NCBI GenBank assembly: GCA_012656075.1
Contig: JAAKBF010000149.1
Span: 372,001-436,000 of the forward strand
DNA: 64,000 nucleotides
Direction of reading: 5' to 3'
DNA from: Phytophthora hibernalis
Taxonomy: Eukaryota; Oomycota; Peronosporomycetes; Peronosporales; Peronosporaceae
Both the position numbers and the translations under genes were made by a program. Position 1 is the first letter of the stretch; every line of letters starts with the position of its first letter. The notes below the pieces were generated by a model, which was not told where the DNA came from, searched no databases, and saw only the letters and a program-made list of their open reading frames with translations. Positions 1 through 11,525 of this stretch are shown here, piece after piece.

Positions 1-3000
1 ACAGCCACGGCCTTGTTGTCAGTCTGGATGTACATGAATGCTAGTGCCATAGCGCTTGCACACGCAGTTACGCCGACGTTAACATGTTCGCCCCCGCCAC
101 GAGCCCCGCTGCGGTCGTTCACAGGTTTTGCGTCACGCCCAGCGCCAGGAGAAGCTTCGGTATTGGTGTTAGGCGTGCCGTTACCAGTTGGGTTGCCGTT
201 TACTGCATAATTGAAACCATTACCCCTGTTGCCAAATGCCTGCCAACGGCGACCACGATAAAGGCAGCTTCCAGCCACGTTTGTATCCCGATACTGTTGG
301 GCTCCACCGACAATGTACTTGTGAAGTTTCTCCTCAAGTTTTAAGTCAGCCAGTCCTGGATCACCTGCTGTAGTTTGACCTCGCCCGAGTACGACAAGAC
401 CTAGCGCCATTCCTGCTGCCAAAGCGTAACCCTCCAGCTGATCGAACGGACCTGTTGAGAGGCCCGCACTTCCATTGTTCCCCGCGAATTGGGCGCTTGA
501 TGGAGAACGCGCTATCTCCGTAAGCAATAACTCTGTCATTAGACGATAACCCGTGCCTTGATACAAGATGCCGAGCCCCAGCAATGCAGCCGTCTGGGTG
601 GATGCAGGTACCGAAAACCCTCCGAATGGTGGTGGTAGTAACGATGGAACGTGGAGACATAGCATCTTAGATACTGAGCGCTCTAGCGCCAGTTCTAACC
701 CCGTCCCGAGTAGCGAAGTTTTGTCGGATGCCGAGAGCTCCGGGAAACCCGAAAAAGATGATCGGCGTCAAGCGATGGTTCCTCAGCGTCAGCGCTTGCT
801 TGCTCATCGTCAGTCATGGTAGGCTTCACTGCTGTAGTCTTCTGCTTTCGCTTGCGCCGACAGTGAGCAGCGGTGCTAGCCATACCGAGCATGATCGCCA
901 CAGTCACAAACTCATTCGATAGCGATAGATAGTTGTAAACATCTGCCATGGACAGACACTTGAGGTGACCGCGTAGACCAATTCCCAGCAATAACCCCGC
1001 ATGGGCTGCATATGCCTCTTCCAGGTTACGACCGGCAGAGTCAACCGACTGAGCCGCTGCTGGCTGTTGGTTTCCTGTTGGGTTTCGCTGCGGTGCATCA
1101 TTCACTGAGGGACGATGGTATTTAATCCAATGACGATTGATGATGCCCGAGAGATCATGCGCTGGAAGACGTAGGCCAGTAGCACAGCCGTTGTGAAATT
1201 GAGGCCAATGCGTCAATTCTTTGGCGTAGCCGGAAAGATCGAGTTCCACAATCGCATTCGTCGGCGGTTTACGACCCACTAGAGGCAATGCAGGTATAGC
1301 AAGTCGCCATATCTGCGTTTGCGCGGCGGACACATCAAAACTTCCTAGTGTGATCATGCCACGCGCCACAGACAGCGCCATAGACCGTTTACAGAGAAGT
1401 AACAAACGGGCTTGTTGCTGTTGTGCGTAGTCCAGGTCTGACAAATCTGGCGTCTTCTCTAATTTCAGGCAGAGAGGGCGACTTGAACGAAGCAACCGCG
1501 CAACCTCCTTCATTCTCTGGTCAGTAGGGAACAGCGGTTGACTCCGACTTATAATGTCTTCAAGACCGTCGCAGTCGTCGTGGCTATCGTCCTCGGTGAG
1601 ATCAAGAGTTTTACCCCTTGGATCGTGTTGTCTTTGGTTTTGTGCCAGAGCAGAATAATCAACATGATCTACCAGGCATTCCGCACTTACAATACTGAGA
1701 TCTTCTCTCCCCACAAATGCGCTCACGTCTTCTGTGATGAAAGGAGGTGGGTGGTGTTTCACGCGGCGAATGGTTTGCATGATTGGAAAGCTTAAACCTA
1801 CCGGAAGATCATCCAGAGACAGTGCGCTACCGATGGGGTCTTGACTGAGGTAAACAATTAGGTTGAACGCGTTTGTCTGCGAGTTTTCTTCTGCAAACAT
1901 CAGCTCGTATGCGTGACAAACTGCTCTTGTCCGTCGCAAGGGGTCCACAAAACGTCCTGAAGAAATTCTACCAGAAGAAAACTGCCGCGGATCATCCTCC
2001 AAAGTAGGAAACGGTCCCTGCGATTTCGCAGCCATTTTGCTTTGTAGCCACAGTAACAAGTCCGGCACACAACCATAAGAAGTAAAGCGAAGTAGATCCT
2101 CTCCAAGCGCAAGCGTCTCCAATCGAAATTCCATCGTCATATTCATTTGCCCTCTGAGCACACAGTTGTCTTGCTCGTAGTAAGAGGCAAAGGAATCCAA
2201 GCGTAATCGCGATGACATTTCCACAAGCAAGCCCACTAGCTGCAGACGTTGTTGAAAAAGTGTAATCGATAACTTTAGGTCTTCACAGAGTAAATGAAGT
2301 CCCGCAAATATTGTCTCCCAATATTTCTCCATTGCTTGACACTGGCGCATCTCATCAATGTGCATTCTTTCGGGAATTCTGTTCGACGATGATTCCACGG
2401 TGGGCAGCTCCATCGTGGCAAAAAGCATTGCATGCTCGTACTGATACATGCCATGAAACTCACTCTGGCAAAGCGCTTCAAAACACGAAATGGGTGAAGC
2501 AGTCATTTCCTCGTCGTCACCAGCCACCCCTGCTGCTTGTTCACTCTCAGTGTTTTTCGCCAGCATATTAATGATGCACTCCTTAAAAGATTGCCATTCG
2601 ACCCCACCATTTGCAATCTGATCATCTTTCCAATTTGTTCGAGTCTTTTGTTGAGCCCAATAAATCACGTGTGATTTAAACTCGCACATTTCTGTAGGTG
2701 GGATTATGCAATCCAGTACATCGAAAACCTGCTGCAAAAGAGGTGAGCTCACGACCTTCAATGGGTGCTCACAACGCCAGATCTTTCCGCTCATGATACC
2801 ACATAAATCCGGAAACACGAGCTCGTACGCACATCCTCGGTCAATTGAGTTAAGCTGAACATTGCCCATTAGCCGAACTTTCTCCGATTCCCCATCTTTT
2901 GATGCACTGCCAACGAAGCCATCCTGTTCTACGCCATTTAGATCGAGGCGACATATTGGACGGTGTGCTCGATATAACATCAGGGTGCCATCCTTTTCCA

Positions 3001-4324
3001 GCACCAGAATATCAGTGGAACCTGCAATATTTTCTGCTTCAGTGGGGCATTCTCCACCATTAAATTGTGTATGGTTTTGTTGACAGATCGGAACAGCGTC
3101 ACGGCAGTGCAATATACGAGCACCACCAGCTTCACTGTCACTTCCATCCAGCATCGCAATACCAGTTTCTTGCTGGGAGATTGGCTTCAGAAGAAGAGTT
3201 CCAACCTCTTTGTTCATCAAACAGAGCAATGGGCAGCCGTCAACGCCGGACGCAATGAAGGCCACTTTCGAATCATTCCCAGATGATACTGACGAAGTAG
3301 TGATCAATGGTGACGGTGGTGCAGGTGACGTCACCGGCGGAGAAACAATCGGGGACAGAAACCTCGGCTTTGATGTCGGTGGTCCAACTCGAGGAGATTT
3401 CCACACTGGCGTCGCGCGCCACTCGGGTTCAATACGGACCCGTAATTCCTCCAAATCCGTCCTCGCTCGGTATCTGGTCCACGTGGGTCCGTCAACCACG
3501 CGCACGTCCGGCATCAACTGGTGTCTGTCACTCCTCTCCACCTCGGTCATCCGAAACACGCAAAACCTCTGCTCCCAGCGATGAAAAGTCACCAAAACAG
3601 GCGACACACCTTCCTCCAGCACTGCTACAGCTTCCAACGCCGAGATCGACAGAAACTTGTCTCCACTCTTGCTCGCCACAGGCTTGACTTCATCCAGCGG
3701 GTGTCTGAGCGTAAAATACCTTGGTCTCTCTTCTCGAGTGCTGTACCTGTACCTGTCTCCATCTCCTCTGTTACTGGTGCTCGCACGCCGGCTCTTCCTG
3801 GCCAGAGCCGCCGCCGCCGCGTCTCGCGGACGCTTCGCCCCCGTGGACGGGAGCTGCGCCGCCGGACTGCGCTGCAGTAGAAGTCCGCGGCCTTTCATAG
3901 GGAAAAGCCTATTAGCCTGGAAGGGCAGCGCCACATCGAACACCTGCCCAGCTGCAGTGTAGACATTTAAACAGTCGGAACGCACCAAGACGCACAAATG
4001 CGGGTGCTCTCGGGGTTGGAGCGCCGCCTTCCGCGCCGTTTTAACCGGCGACGCGCCTGCATTTAAGTGGATTGTATTGATTAAAACCTGAGGAGAGAAA
4101 TCCGCCAGTACGGCGTGCAGCACGCGCGTCGGGAAGACGAATCGCCGCTCCACGACGTGCGTCCCGCGGTGCACGAAGGCGACGCTGTCGAAGGCCACGC
4201 GCACAAGGAACGGGGACCGCGCGTACTGCGCCTCGCTGAAGAACACGCGCCCGCTGTCGGACACGCCGCGCTGGCTTGCGCGCACGCCCGCGCATCGCAC
4301 GCGGAGCCGCGGAGTCTCGGCCAT
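1..4324 (-). CDS. APC1: Anaphase-promoting complex subunit 1 (APC1), 3' end outside the window
   Basis: This is the largest scaffold subunit of the APC/C ubiquitin ligase that drives exit from mitosis. The reading frame starts at 4324 (MAETPRLRVRC) and stays open for about 1200 codons. Recognition rests on the C-terminal half: 'HAGLLLGIGLRGHLKCL', 'FVTVAIMLGMAS' and, nearer the window edge, 'LLGLGILYQGTGYRLMTELL' and 'MALAFMYIQTDNKAVA' follow the PC-repeat region of APC1 in order. The frame breaks near 752-756, where a run of five T (minus strand) lies between two blocks of good homology. One more T would join the frames, and no intron with GT-AG ends fits. The protein continues past base 1, so its C-terminus is not seen. 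It is divergent with the TYW gene, 105 bp away from the preferred start of that gene. Identity of the family is from conserved blocks; the frameshift cause is inference. Confidence 0.9.
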
Positions 4325-4429
4325 GGTTGCAGTAGATACCCGAATGATGAAGTTTTAAATACGTACTTAAGGAGGTAACTTCAGTGATGAGGTTTGTCTG
4401 TTTTTATGACGGTCATTTGGCTGGACGAG
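4325..4429. promoter_or_regulatory. Divergent promoter region between APC1 and the TYW fusion gene
   Basis: Only 105 bp separate the APC1 start codon (4324, minus) from the preferred TYW start (4430, plus). Both genes must use this stretch and the adjacent transcribed bases as promoter. I see no unambiguous oomycete initiator motif, so the call rests on geometry only. Confidence 0.45.
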
Positions 4430-7400
4430 ATGTTCGCGCAGCTCAAGCGCGAGAATTTGCGTAAGCTGCAGGCGATGGAGGACAAGAGCCCTAAGGGATG
4501 CATCGACGAACCCATTGTGGACATGATCAAGAGGATCAACGACCACCCGAATTACGTAAGTGGGTGCATTGATGCAATTGGAATTGAAGAGTGTACTCAG
4601 TTTTTGGTGTTGCTACAGGTGACGAGCAGTTCGTGTTCGGGACGAATTGCAGTTTTCTGCGGTGAAGCGGCTACCAATGGGAATGAAGCAACTACGGACT
4701 TGATCACCAAAGGAGGCAAGTGGTTGATTGCGGAACATGGTACCATCACGTTCGACCAATTGAAGGCGGCGCTGCAGTCGCCCGACGCCAATTCCAGCAC
4801 CAGTAACATGGTTGGTACTTGTTTTTTTATTTTGTGATGGTGCTGAGCTGACGATTCTTGAGTTTTTTGCAGATAATTTTCAAACACGAGCCGTTCATCA
4901 TGCACGTGGTGTGTCGCGACCTGGAGGCGGCCAAGGAGTTGCTGCAGTGGGGTATCGCCAGCGGATTCCGTGAATCGGGAGTTGTGCTTGGTAACCGAAA
5001 AATTATGTGTGCGATTCGCACGACCGCGAACGGATTGGAGATTCCACTTGGACGCAGTGCGCAGCAGTTGCTGGTGGACGAGGAGTACCTCCGGTGGATC
5101 GTGGATGTCGCGAACCAGAAGTTTGTGGCGAGTAAGCAGAAGACGGACAGACTGCTTGACGCCTTCCTCGCCAAGTTTTGCCAGCCGGCGGTGAACAAGC
5201 AAGCTGGAAGCGGTTCTTCAGTTGAATTGAGCTCCTGGACGGAGGTGACGTACGAGGACAGCGTTAAGCTTGTGGGACATACGAGCGTGCAGTTCAAGGA
5301 CAACATTGTTGTGTTCGGCGGACAGGGACCGACTGCGTCAGGAACGACAACGCGCGTTGCGGACGTGACAGTTCTGGCACCATCAAGTGACGGTTCTCTT
5401 AAGAAAACATTTCACGCTGCCGCTGGAACTTCTGGTCCGTCAGCACGGATGTACCATTCCGCTGTTGTTGTAGGAAAGCGCATGATCGTATTTGGAGGTC
5501 GTGTTAGCCCAGTGAAGCCCCTGGGCGACCTATATGCGTTGGATATTGAGACCAAGCAGTGGGAGCAGATTAAGCCGCAAGGATTCTGCCCCTCTCCGCG
5601 TTGGAAGCACAGCAGCTGTGCCGGTAAGCTCTTTCTTGACGAATTGGAATCAACCAATTGCACTAACCACTGTACATGCTTAAATTTGGTGTGACTGCAG
5701 TCGGCTCTGTTGTGTACGTGTACGGTGGCCGCGATGCCGAACAAGTTTTCGGAGATCTATTTGCACTAGATCTCAGCCAAAACTCGTTGCAATGGCGTCA
5801 GATCGGTAAGTAAACCTCCGAATTTGCACTGTTTTCTCGGAGTGTGCTAAACGTTGTTTATGCTTTGACTACATGCAGAGAGTACGCCCAGTCTTCCGCG
5901 CCGTTTTGATCATGTTGGTGTGGTTGTCAGGTCAACGAAGCTTGCATTCTGGGGAGGCATGACATCGTTAGATGGCGTGGATGGCAGTGAGAATGGAACA
6001 AATGTTAGTGACGACAGCGCTGTGTGCCTGCTTTTCGATACCGTCGGGGAGACTTGGGAACGAAAAGTTCTCGAGAGCAGCAGCAACAGAAGCCAGCCGC
6101 CAGCACTTTTTGCAGCCAGCGCTACCTCGATTAGCGACCACCAAGTCATTGTGGTAGGCGGCATGACTGCGGCTCTACTACAAAATGGTGACAAGGCGAC
6201 TCAAAAAGTGTACAAACTGGATGTTGAGGCTTCGCAATGGACGGAGCTAGGAGAAGTGAAGCACAAAAATGCTGCTTTTGTGGGGCACACCACCGCTTGG
6301 ATTCCGAGCAACAAATCGCTTTACATTTTGGGCGGTGGCTTCCAATGCTTTGGCTTCGGCCAATTCTACTCGTCAGTGTTTCAGTGCCAGTTGTCGCTCA
6401 CAGTCCCTAAGACAACCACTGCCAAGACCAGCTCAGCGAATGTTATTTCTACAAGCGTGCTACCCTCTTCGGATGACAAGCCGCTAGGTGTTCTCGTTGG
6501 AAAGTTGGAGGTGAAGAAGGTAAAAACTTTATTGGAGAAGGCGCATGTGTACGACAAGGCCCGACGTGTCCATGTTGCACAATCAAGCCAGGTTATGGGC
6601 GAAGGAAAGCCAACGACGGTGTTTCTTCTTCCGGTCACACCAGCTATTCGCGAGCTGCTTGCCTCGACGGCTGAGATTGGACTGCAAAACCTTGAGGTTG
6701 TAGAAGATGAAGATGCGTACGCAAACAAGTTCGGTAAGACCAGCGGGTTGAACCGCAATGAGGTGATCCGCAGCATGATCGGCGCGTTTGCCAGCAAGTA
6801 CCAACTCCCTGTCAAGATCGTGAAGGCTATTCCAGAGAAGTATGAGTTCGTGAGCGATGTCTTGCTGATCCCTCGCGATTCCTTCTTGGAGCCAGAGTGG
6901 ACACCATTCGCAGACGAAATGTGGGCACACGTTTGCACGTCCACCTCGCCTGCATTCTCTCGTGTTGCACGCAAAGCCTTCATTGATACGAGCGAAAAGC
7001 GTCAAAGTCACGTGGAGCTGCTGTACTTAAATCAAAAGGCTCTTACCTCTCAACGCAGCAAAGAGGCTTCGGGCTGGGTGGAGATTCGTGAGAACGGAAT
7101 CATCTACGGCTGGGATCTTACGCGAGTTATGTTTTCGTCGGGCAATGTCACTGAAAAGGCTCGAATGGCAACCATCGGGTGTCGTGGAGAAACTATCGTG
7201 GACCTATTCTGTGGCATTGGTTACTACGTTCTACCTTTTCTCGTGCATGGAGGTGCTGCATTCGTCCATGCTTGTGAGTGGAATCCAGACTCGGTCGCAG
7301 CACTGCGCTTCAACCTGGAGCGCAACCATGTTGCAGATAGGTGTAAAGTGTACCTCGGTGACAACCGCGAGTCGGCCCCTATGATCGGAGTTGTGGCAGA

Positions 7401-7674
7401 CCGGGTGAACCTGGGACTATTGCCTACGAGTGAAAAGGCCTGGCCATTGGCCGTGCAAGTGCTGAAGCCCAGCGGTGGTTGGTTCCACGTACACGACAAC
7501 GTGGCTGTGGAGGATCGCGAAGCATGGGAACAACGCCTGGTGGATACAATGCGTCAGCTTGCTCAGCAGTACGGCAAGAAATGGACCATCACGTGCGAGC
7601 ACGTGGAGAAGGTCAAATCGTACGCCCCTAAAGTGTATCATCTTGTTGCTGACATTCACTGCGTGCCCATTTAG
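4430..7674 (+). CDS. TYW3-kelch-TYW2 fusion, wybutosine (yW) tRNA-Phe modification enzyme
   Basis: Multidomain enzyme for yW synthesis at position 37 of tRNA-Phe. Four GT-AG introns are inferred at 4556-4618, 4811-4872, 5624-5700 and 5806-5878. The spliced frame is 989 codons with no break. Domain order: TYW3-like N-methyltransferase (residues ~1-150; 'DKSPKGCID', 'SSCSGRIAVF', 'HEPFIMHVVCRD'), then kelch repeats (~190-480; 'VVFGGQGP', 'MIVFGGRV', 'VYVYGGRD', 'LYILGGGF'), then a TYW2-type aminocarboxypropyl transferase of the Trm5/TYW2 fold (~500-989; 'DLFCGIGYYVLPF' for AdoMet binding, 'ACEWNPDSVAAL', 'DRVNLGLLPTSEKAW'). The third block resembles TYW2 more than the methyltransferase TRM5. 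Plants carry a similar TYW3/kelch/TYW2 arrangement; the activity here is by homology. An in-frame ATG at 4394 is an alternative start. The 4430 ATG opens directly on the TYW3 homology (MFAQLKREN). Confidence 0.92.
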
Positions 7675-7783
7675 CTAGCTTCAATCGGGTAGGAAGCCTC
7701 ATGCATTTTGTTACGAGCCATATACATGTAGGTCACTATGCAAAAATCGCCGTGGTTCATCATTTCCCCGCAACCAGACTTGC

Positions 7784-8340
7784 AATCTTGCCCAGGATGC
7801 GTCTCATATCCTCTCGCTGCGGTGGCTAATTCAAAGACGAAGTCAGTCGGTCGTGGTGCAGCAACACTGTAGGCACCACACCCTCGACAAAAGTCCATTC
7901 GCAGTAGTTGGAGACAATGCCCACGGCACTTTTCAACAACTGCGTCTTGACGATTTCCATGCCCACCACTGCCTGTGCGACTCCAGTCTGAAAAGCGCAG
8001 TGTGCCTGCTGACCCGCAGGATCATGATTTTCAGAAGAAAATACCTACTCTTCGTCATCTTGAAGAGCAAATGAGTGTCGAGGGATAGCGACGACACGAG
8101 CAGTATACTGTATGTACAGACTGGACTCGCACAGGCAGTGGTGGGCATGGAAATCGTCAAGACGCACTTGTTGAAAAGTGCCGTGGGTATTGTCTCCAAC
8201 TACTGCGAATGAACTTTTGTCAAAATCGAGTACGACGACGAGGGTGTAATGCCTACAGTGTTACTGCACAACGACCAACTAACTTCGTCTTTGAACCAGC
8301 CACCGCAACAAGAGGATATGAGACGTATCCTAGGCAAGAT
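7784..8340. repeat. Imperfect inverted repeat, ~210-225 bp arms
   Basis: Left arm ~7784-7990 and right arm ~8117-8340 are reverse complements with roughly 90% identity over most of their length, separated by a ~126 bp spacer. The right arm has an extra ~18 bp segment near 8221-8238. Read outward from the spacer (minus for the left arm, plus for the right), each arm holds the same short peptide-like frame ('AQAVVGMEIVKT', then 'GVVPTVLLHHD' or 'GVMPTVLLHND'), interrupted by stop codons. The arms therefore look like two decayed copies of a gene fragment in opposite orientation. I do not recognise the parent gene. The rest of 7675-8479 holds nothing else I can support. Confidence 0.8.
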
Positions 8341-8479
8341 ATCTGCTCTGTCTAGCCCTTGTCTTCAACATGGTAAACTTCAAAATATATTCTGTCGTTT
8401 GCTAAGTACGATATCTGTCGCTGGACCTAAATCGGTTCAGTTTTGATCCACCCAAATTCTCTTTGGTCCCCCTCAAAAA

Positions 8480-9439
8480 ATGGCTGCGCCCTTTTCCATG
8501 GATGCGATGGAGACGGAGGCGAAGCGGCGTGTCAAAATGCACGTGCAGCGCCGCGGCGACGGCTTCACGGAGGCCGAGTCCATGGGTCTGTTGCAGCTGG
8601 TGCGCGCGCGTTGGCGTGAGGGCTGGGAGGTGGTCTCGCAGTTGCACAACCAGCAGTTCTCCAAGCACAGCCGTTCGGCCGACTCGCTCAAGAAAAAGTT
8701 CTCCAGACTCTACAGGACCAGCATCCCTCCACGCGGAGCCAAGAACCACCAAGCCATCACCTTCGCTCATGTGGTGCACAAGGAGATGATCGAGGGCGTC
8801 CCACCGGCTCCTAGTGGGGTGCCAAGCGTCGATGGAGAACAAGTGGAGACCACTGACACGTCGTTCCAGCCGCCGCAAGGTGAAGAGAGACTTCAGGAAG
8901 GAGGCACTGAGTCCGAGCACAGCTGGGTGGACACTGCACCCGAGGCGGCTGCTGCCACGCCTTCGCTCACAGCTTCTCCTGCTGCAGTACCTGTTGTTCC
9001 GGCTCAGGTGGCTGTGTCTCCTGCTTCTGTTCCTGCTGCTGTTGTACGCGCGCGGGCGCGTACGCCGCCGCGTCAAAGTCTGGAGTGGCAGAACCCGGCA
9101 GCTATTTTCCCGCCGGAGGCGACGCCGGCTGCGACCGACGACTTGCTCACGTCCGTGCTCAAGGTGGTCCTCCGCTCGCAGTACCAGCGGGACTTGGACC
9201 GCGAGGAAGAACGCACGCGTCGGGATGAGGAACGGCAACGCAAACGGGAAGAGACGGAGCAACGGAGACAGGAGGAAGATCGCCGACGCGATGAAGAGCG
9301 CGAGACGAGGCGCCGCCGCAACGAAGAGCGCGCCGAGGAGCGCGCCGAGAGCCGCCGCAGACACGAGCAGTTCATGCAGATGATGATGATGCTGGTTGGG
9401 AAAAATGGCGCGGCCCAGCAGCGAGACTCGGAGTCTTAA
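8480..9439 (+). CDS. DUF6818/SANT-like protein with charged coiled-coil tail (copy A)
   Basis: Intact, intron-free 319-residue protein. Residues ~20-100 ('RRGDGFTEAESMGLLQLV', 'REGWEVVSQLHNQQF', 'RSADSLKKKFSRLYRT') have the trihelical Myb/SANT-like pattern of the oomycete DUF6818 family: a tryptophan-containing first half, then a basic 'SLKKKFxxLYR' helix. A Pro/Ala/Val-rich linker follows, then from ~220 a very charged Arg/Glu helix ending in 'HEQFMQMMMMLVG'. DNA binding is inferred from the fold; function is unknown. It has a paralogue in opposite orientation at 9869-10728, with the same order of parts. The family is abundant in Phytophthora and sometimes near transposon remains, but nothing here shows that this copy is mobile. 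Confidence 0.75.
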   Translation: MAAPFSMDAMETEAKRRVKMHVQRRGDGFTEAESMGLLQLVRARWREGWEVVSQLHNQQFSKHSRSADSLKKKFSRLYRTSIPPRGAKNHQAITFAHVVHKEMIEGVPPAPSGVPSVDGEQVETTDTSFQPPQGEERLQEGGTESEHSWVDTAPEAAAATPSLTASPAAVPVVPAQVAVSPASVPAAVVRARARTPPRQSLEWQNPAAIFPPEATPAATDDLLTSVLKVVLRSQYQRDLDREEERTRRDEERQRKREETEQRRQEEDRRRDEERETRRRRNEERAEERAESRRRHEQFMQMMMMLVGKNGAAQQRDSES

Positions 9440-9868
9440 GCTGAGCTGGCTTTCTGGTTTTTGCATTATGGTACTGATCTGTCGCTTCGGGCCGCAGAGA
9501 TGAAAACGCTGAAACAGTCCGCGGGCGCCGTTGGGTCGTTTCCAATAGGTTGGTGTCTGCGAATTGAGTTTGCACAAATCCGCACTCGCCATTGCATCGA
9601 GTTCGAATCAATTATCAAAGAGGTTCACACCACTTCTTCGATCTCTTTTGCTTTGCGCGCTTTGCGAGATCTACAATTATTTCACCACCATTCGTACAGC
9701 CTGCTGACAAAGTGGGTCAAGTTGAAGCTTACCTGCTGGTAGCTTGCAACTGAACGAAGAATCATCCTGGAAACAAAACCATATTCACTATTACTCGGCA
9801 TGTCAACACGTGCACCCCGCGGTGCTGCAACCACCAACGCTCAAAATCAACGAGGGAAGCTGCATACA
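9440..9868. other. Intergenic spacer between tail-to-tail DUF6818 genes
   Basis: This holds the two 3' ends of the convergent paralogues. I see no gene, repeat or structural RNA here. Confidence 0.5.
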
Positions 9869-10728
9869 TCAGTTCAAGGCGCCTCGCTGCTGTTGAGCAA
9901 GCTGCGCCATGACCGTGGTCATGACCTGCATGAACTGCTCGTTCCTGCGGCGGTCCTCCACGCGCTCCTGCTCGTGGAGGCGGCGCTGCTCGCGTATTTC
10001 TTCCTGCCACTGCTGTTTTCCAGCCGACGCTCCTCTCTCTCCTGATCCCGCTCCAAGTCCCGCTGGTGCTGCGACTCCAGCAGCACCAGCAGCACCGTCT
10101 GCACCAGATCCTGACTGGACGCCGGCTCGTTGCTCGCGATCTGTGTCCGCAACGTGCGCAGCCGCTCTCCGGCAATAGGCCAGCGGTTGATGGCCGCCTG
10201 CCACGCATCGTCGCGCAGTCCCGCCCCCTGTGTCAACTGCCGCAGCTCGTGTTCTGTGGGGACGTCCACCAGCGTCTGGTCTTGCTTGGGCTGAGACGGG
10301 AGCATCTCCACCTCGTGGAGACCCTCGTGGACGTCATGCACGTCCCCTGCCAGGTCCTCACTGAGTCCGCGCACGCCCAAGCCGCGTCGCTGGACACGCA
10401 TCTCCTCGCGCACCTTCTTGGCCTGAGCTGCGGCGCGCGCGTGCTTCTCCTTGGTGCCTCCGTCCACCTTCATGCGATACAGCTTGGAGAACTTGCGCTT
10501 GAGGGAGCCGGACGTGCGTTTGTGACCCGGGAACTGCGCGTTGTGCACCTCGGCGATCACCTCCCAGCCCTCCTGCCAGCGGTCGCTCACCTCCTGTAGC
10601 AGGCCCTCCGTCTCCTGTACAGAGAAGCCGTCGCCGCGCTTGGAGAAGCCTCGCGCCGCAGTCGCGTCGCCCCCATCCGACGAACCGAGGTCCTGCACGC
10701 CGTCAACGCTAAGCGTTCGTGAGCTCAT
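9869..10728 (-). CDS. DUF6818/SANT-like protein (copy B), suspected frameshift
   Basis: Paralogue of the plus-strand gene at 8480. The SANT-like block ('KRGDGFSVQETEGLLQEV', 'QEGWEVIAEVHNAQFPGH', 'GSLKRKFSKLYRMK') and a charged C-terminal helix ending 'NEQFMQVMTTVMAQL' occur in the same order. The frame changes at a run of four A (minus strand; 10016-10019 on plus). One extra A would join both parts and give about 286 residues, close to copy A. Start MSSRTL at 10728 is preferred; an in-frame ATG lies at 10761. Either a recent frameshift or a base missing from the sequence is possible; many other conserved genes in the window show the same type of break, which favours the latter. Confidence 0.68.
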
Positions 10729-11096
10729 CGTCTTAAAGTTTGGTGGCGCCCCTAAACCCAAATACCCATTTCCATGCCCAAATACCGATTGGGTTGTAGT
10801 ATTTTTAGTACTAGAGAACTACTATTTTCGAAGATAAACTAGGAGTTGTACAAATACACTTAAACGTTTACAAAACACTTCAATACGTGGCAATCTCAGC
10901 TTAACCTCAATAAGAGCAAAAGAGAACTGGTACTGCTGCTTCATGGCGTCATTGCTGCAGTTCTATTGCATCCATTACTGCGAACTCAAAGGTCAACAAT
11001 GCAAGGCGGGCTTGAAGCGCCGTTGCGCGAGTCTTGATTAGATGTCTTAGTAAAGCTGCAGTCAACGTGTGCTTGTCCAAGTGTGGTCTGCTGCGT
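10729..11096. other. Intergenic, nothing recognised
   Basis: This lies upstream of DUF6818 copy B and downstream of the TIM9-like gene. It is moderately AT-rich around 10800-10900. I see no coding frame or repeat that I can support. Confidence 0.5.
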
Positions 11097-11366
11097 CTAC
11101 TTCTGCTCCTGGTCCTGTTGCTGCTGCATGATCTCGGCGTAGCTCTCCTGCAGACGCACGGACGAGCGCATGGTGTGGCGCAGGAACTTCTCGGCGCAGT
11201 TGTTGACGCAGGACGTCTCCTTGTCGTCCAGCTTCTTGCTGCGGAAGGCGTGCACGCAGTCCGAGAAGCACAGCTCTACCGTGCGACTGAAGTACGCGAT
11301 CGTCTGCGTCACGCGCATCTCCTCGATGTGCTCCTCCATCTTGCGCTCGAACTCCCGCTGGCTCAT
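11097..11366 (-). CDS. TIM9: Small Tim chaperone, TIM9-type
   Basis: A single-exon protein of 89 residues, the usual size for small Tims. It shows the twin CX3C motif: 'CFSDC' at residues ~33-37 and 'CVNNC' at ~53-57. Helical flanks and a Gln-rich C-terminal helix follow. Small Tims form hexamers (Tim9-Tim10) in the mitochondrial intermembrane space and escort hydrophobic carriers to the TIM22 complex. The 'ETSCVNNCAEKFL' context resembles TIM9 more than TIM8, TIM10 or TIM13, but the subfamilies are short and I hold the exact subtype with less certainty than the family. It is divergent to the SNARE gene at 11526. Confidence 0.85.
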   Translation of the reverse strand: MSQREFERKMEEHIEEMRVTQTIAYFSRTVELCFSDCVHAFRSKKLDDKETSCVNNCAEKFLRHTMRSSVRLQESYAEIMQQQQDQEQK

Positions 11367-11525
11367 GGTCGTCCCTGTGTCTCTTCTTGAATAATGGGTG
11401 GGGCTCGCACTAATGCTCTTAAATACGAAACCTGTTGAAAAGCATGTCGACTTAAAGGCCGCATTTAGAAATCATTTCTAACGTTTTCTCAGTTGTATCT
11501 GAGAAGAGAAATCTTTCTTCCGACT

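Noticed and set aside
8402..9592. 396-codon minus-strand frame opposite DUF6818 copy A
   Set aside because: It is an Arg/Leu/Ser-rich shadow of the charged plus-strand gene, with no domain of its own.
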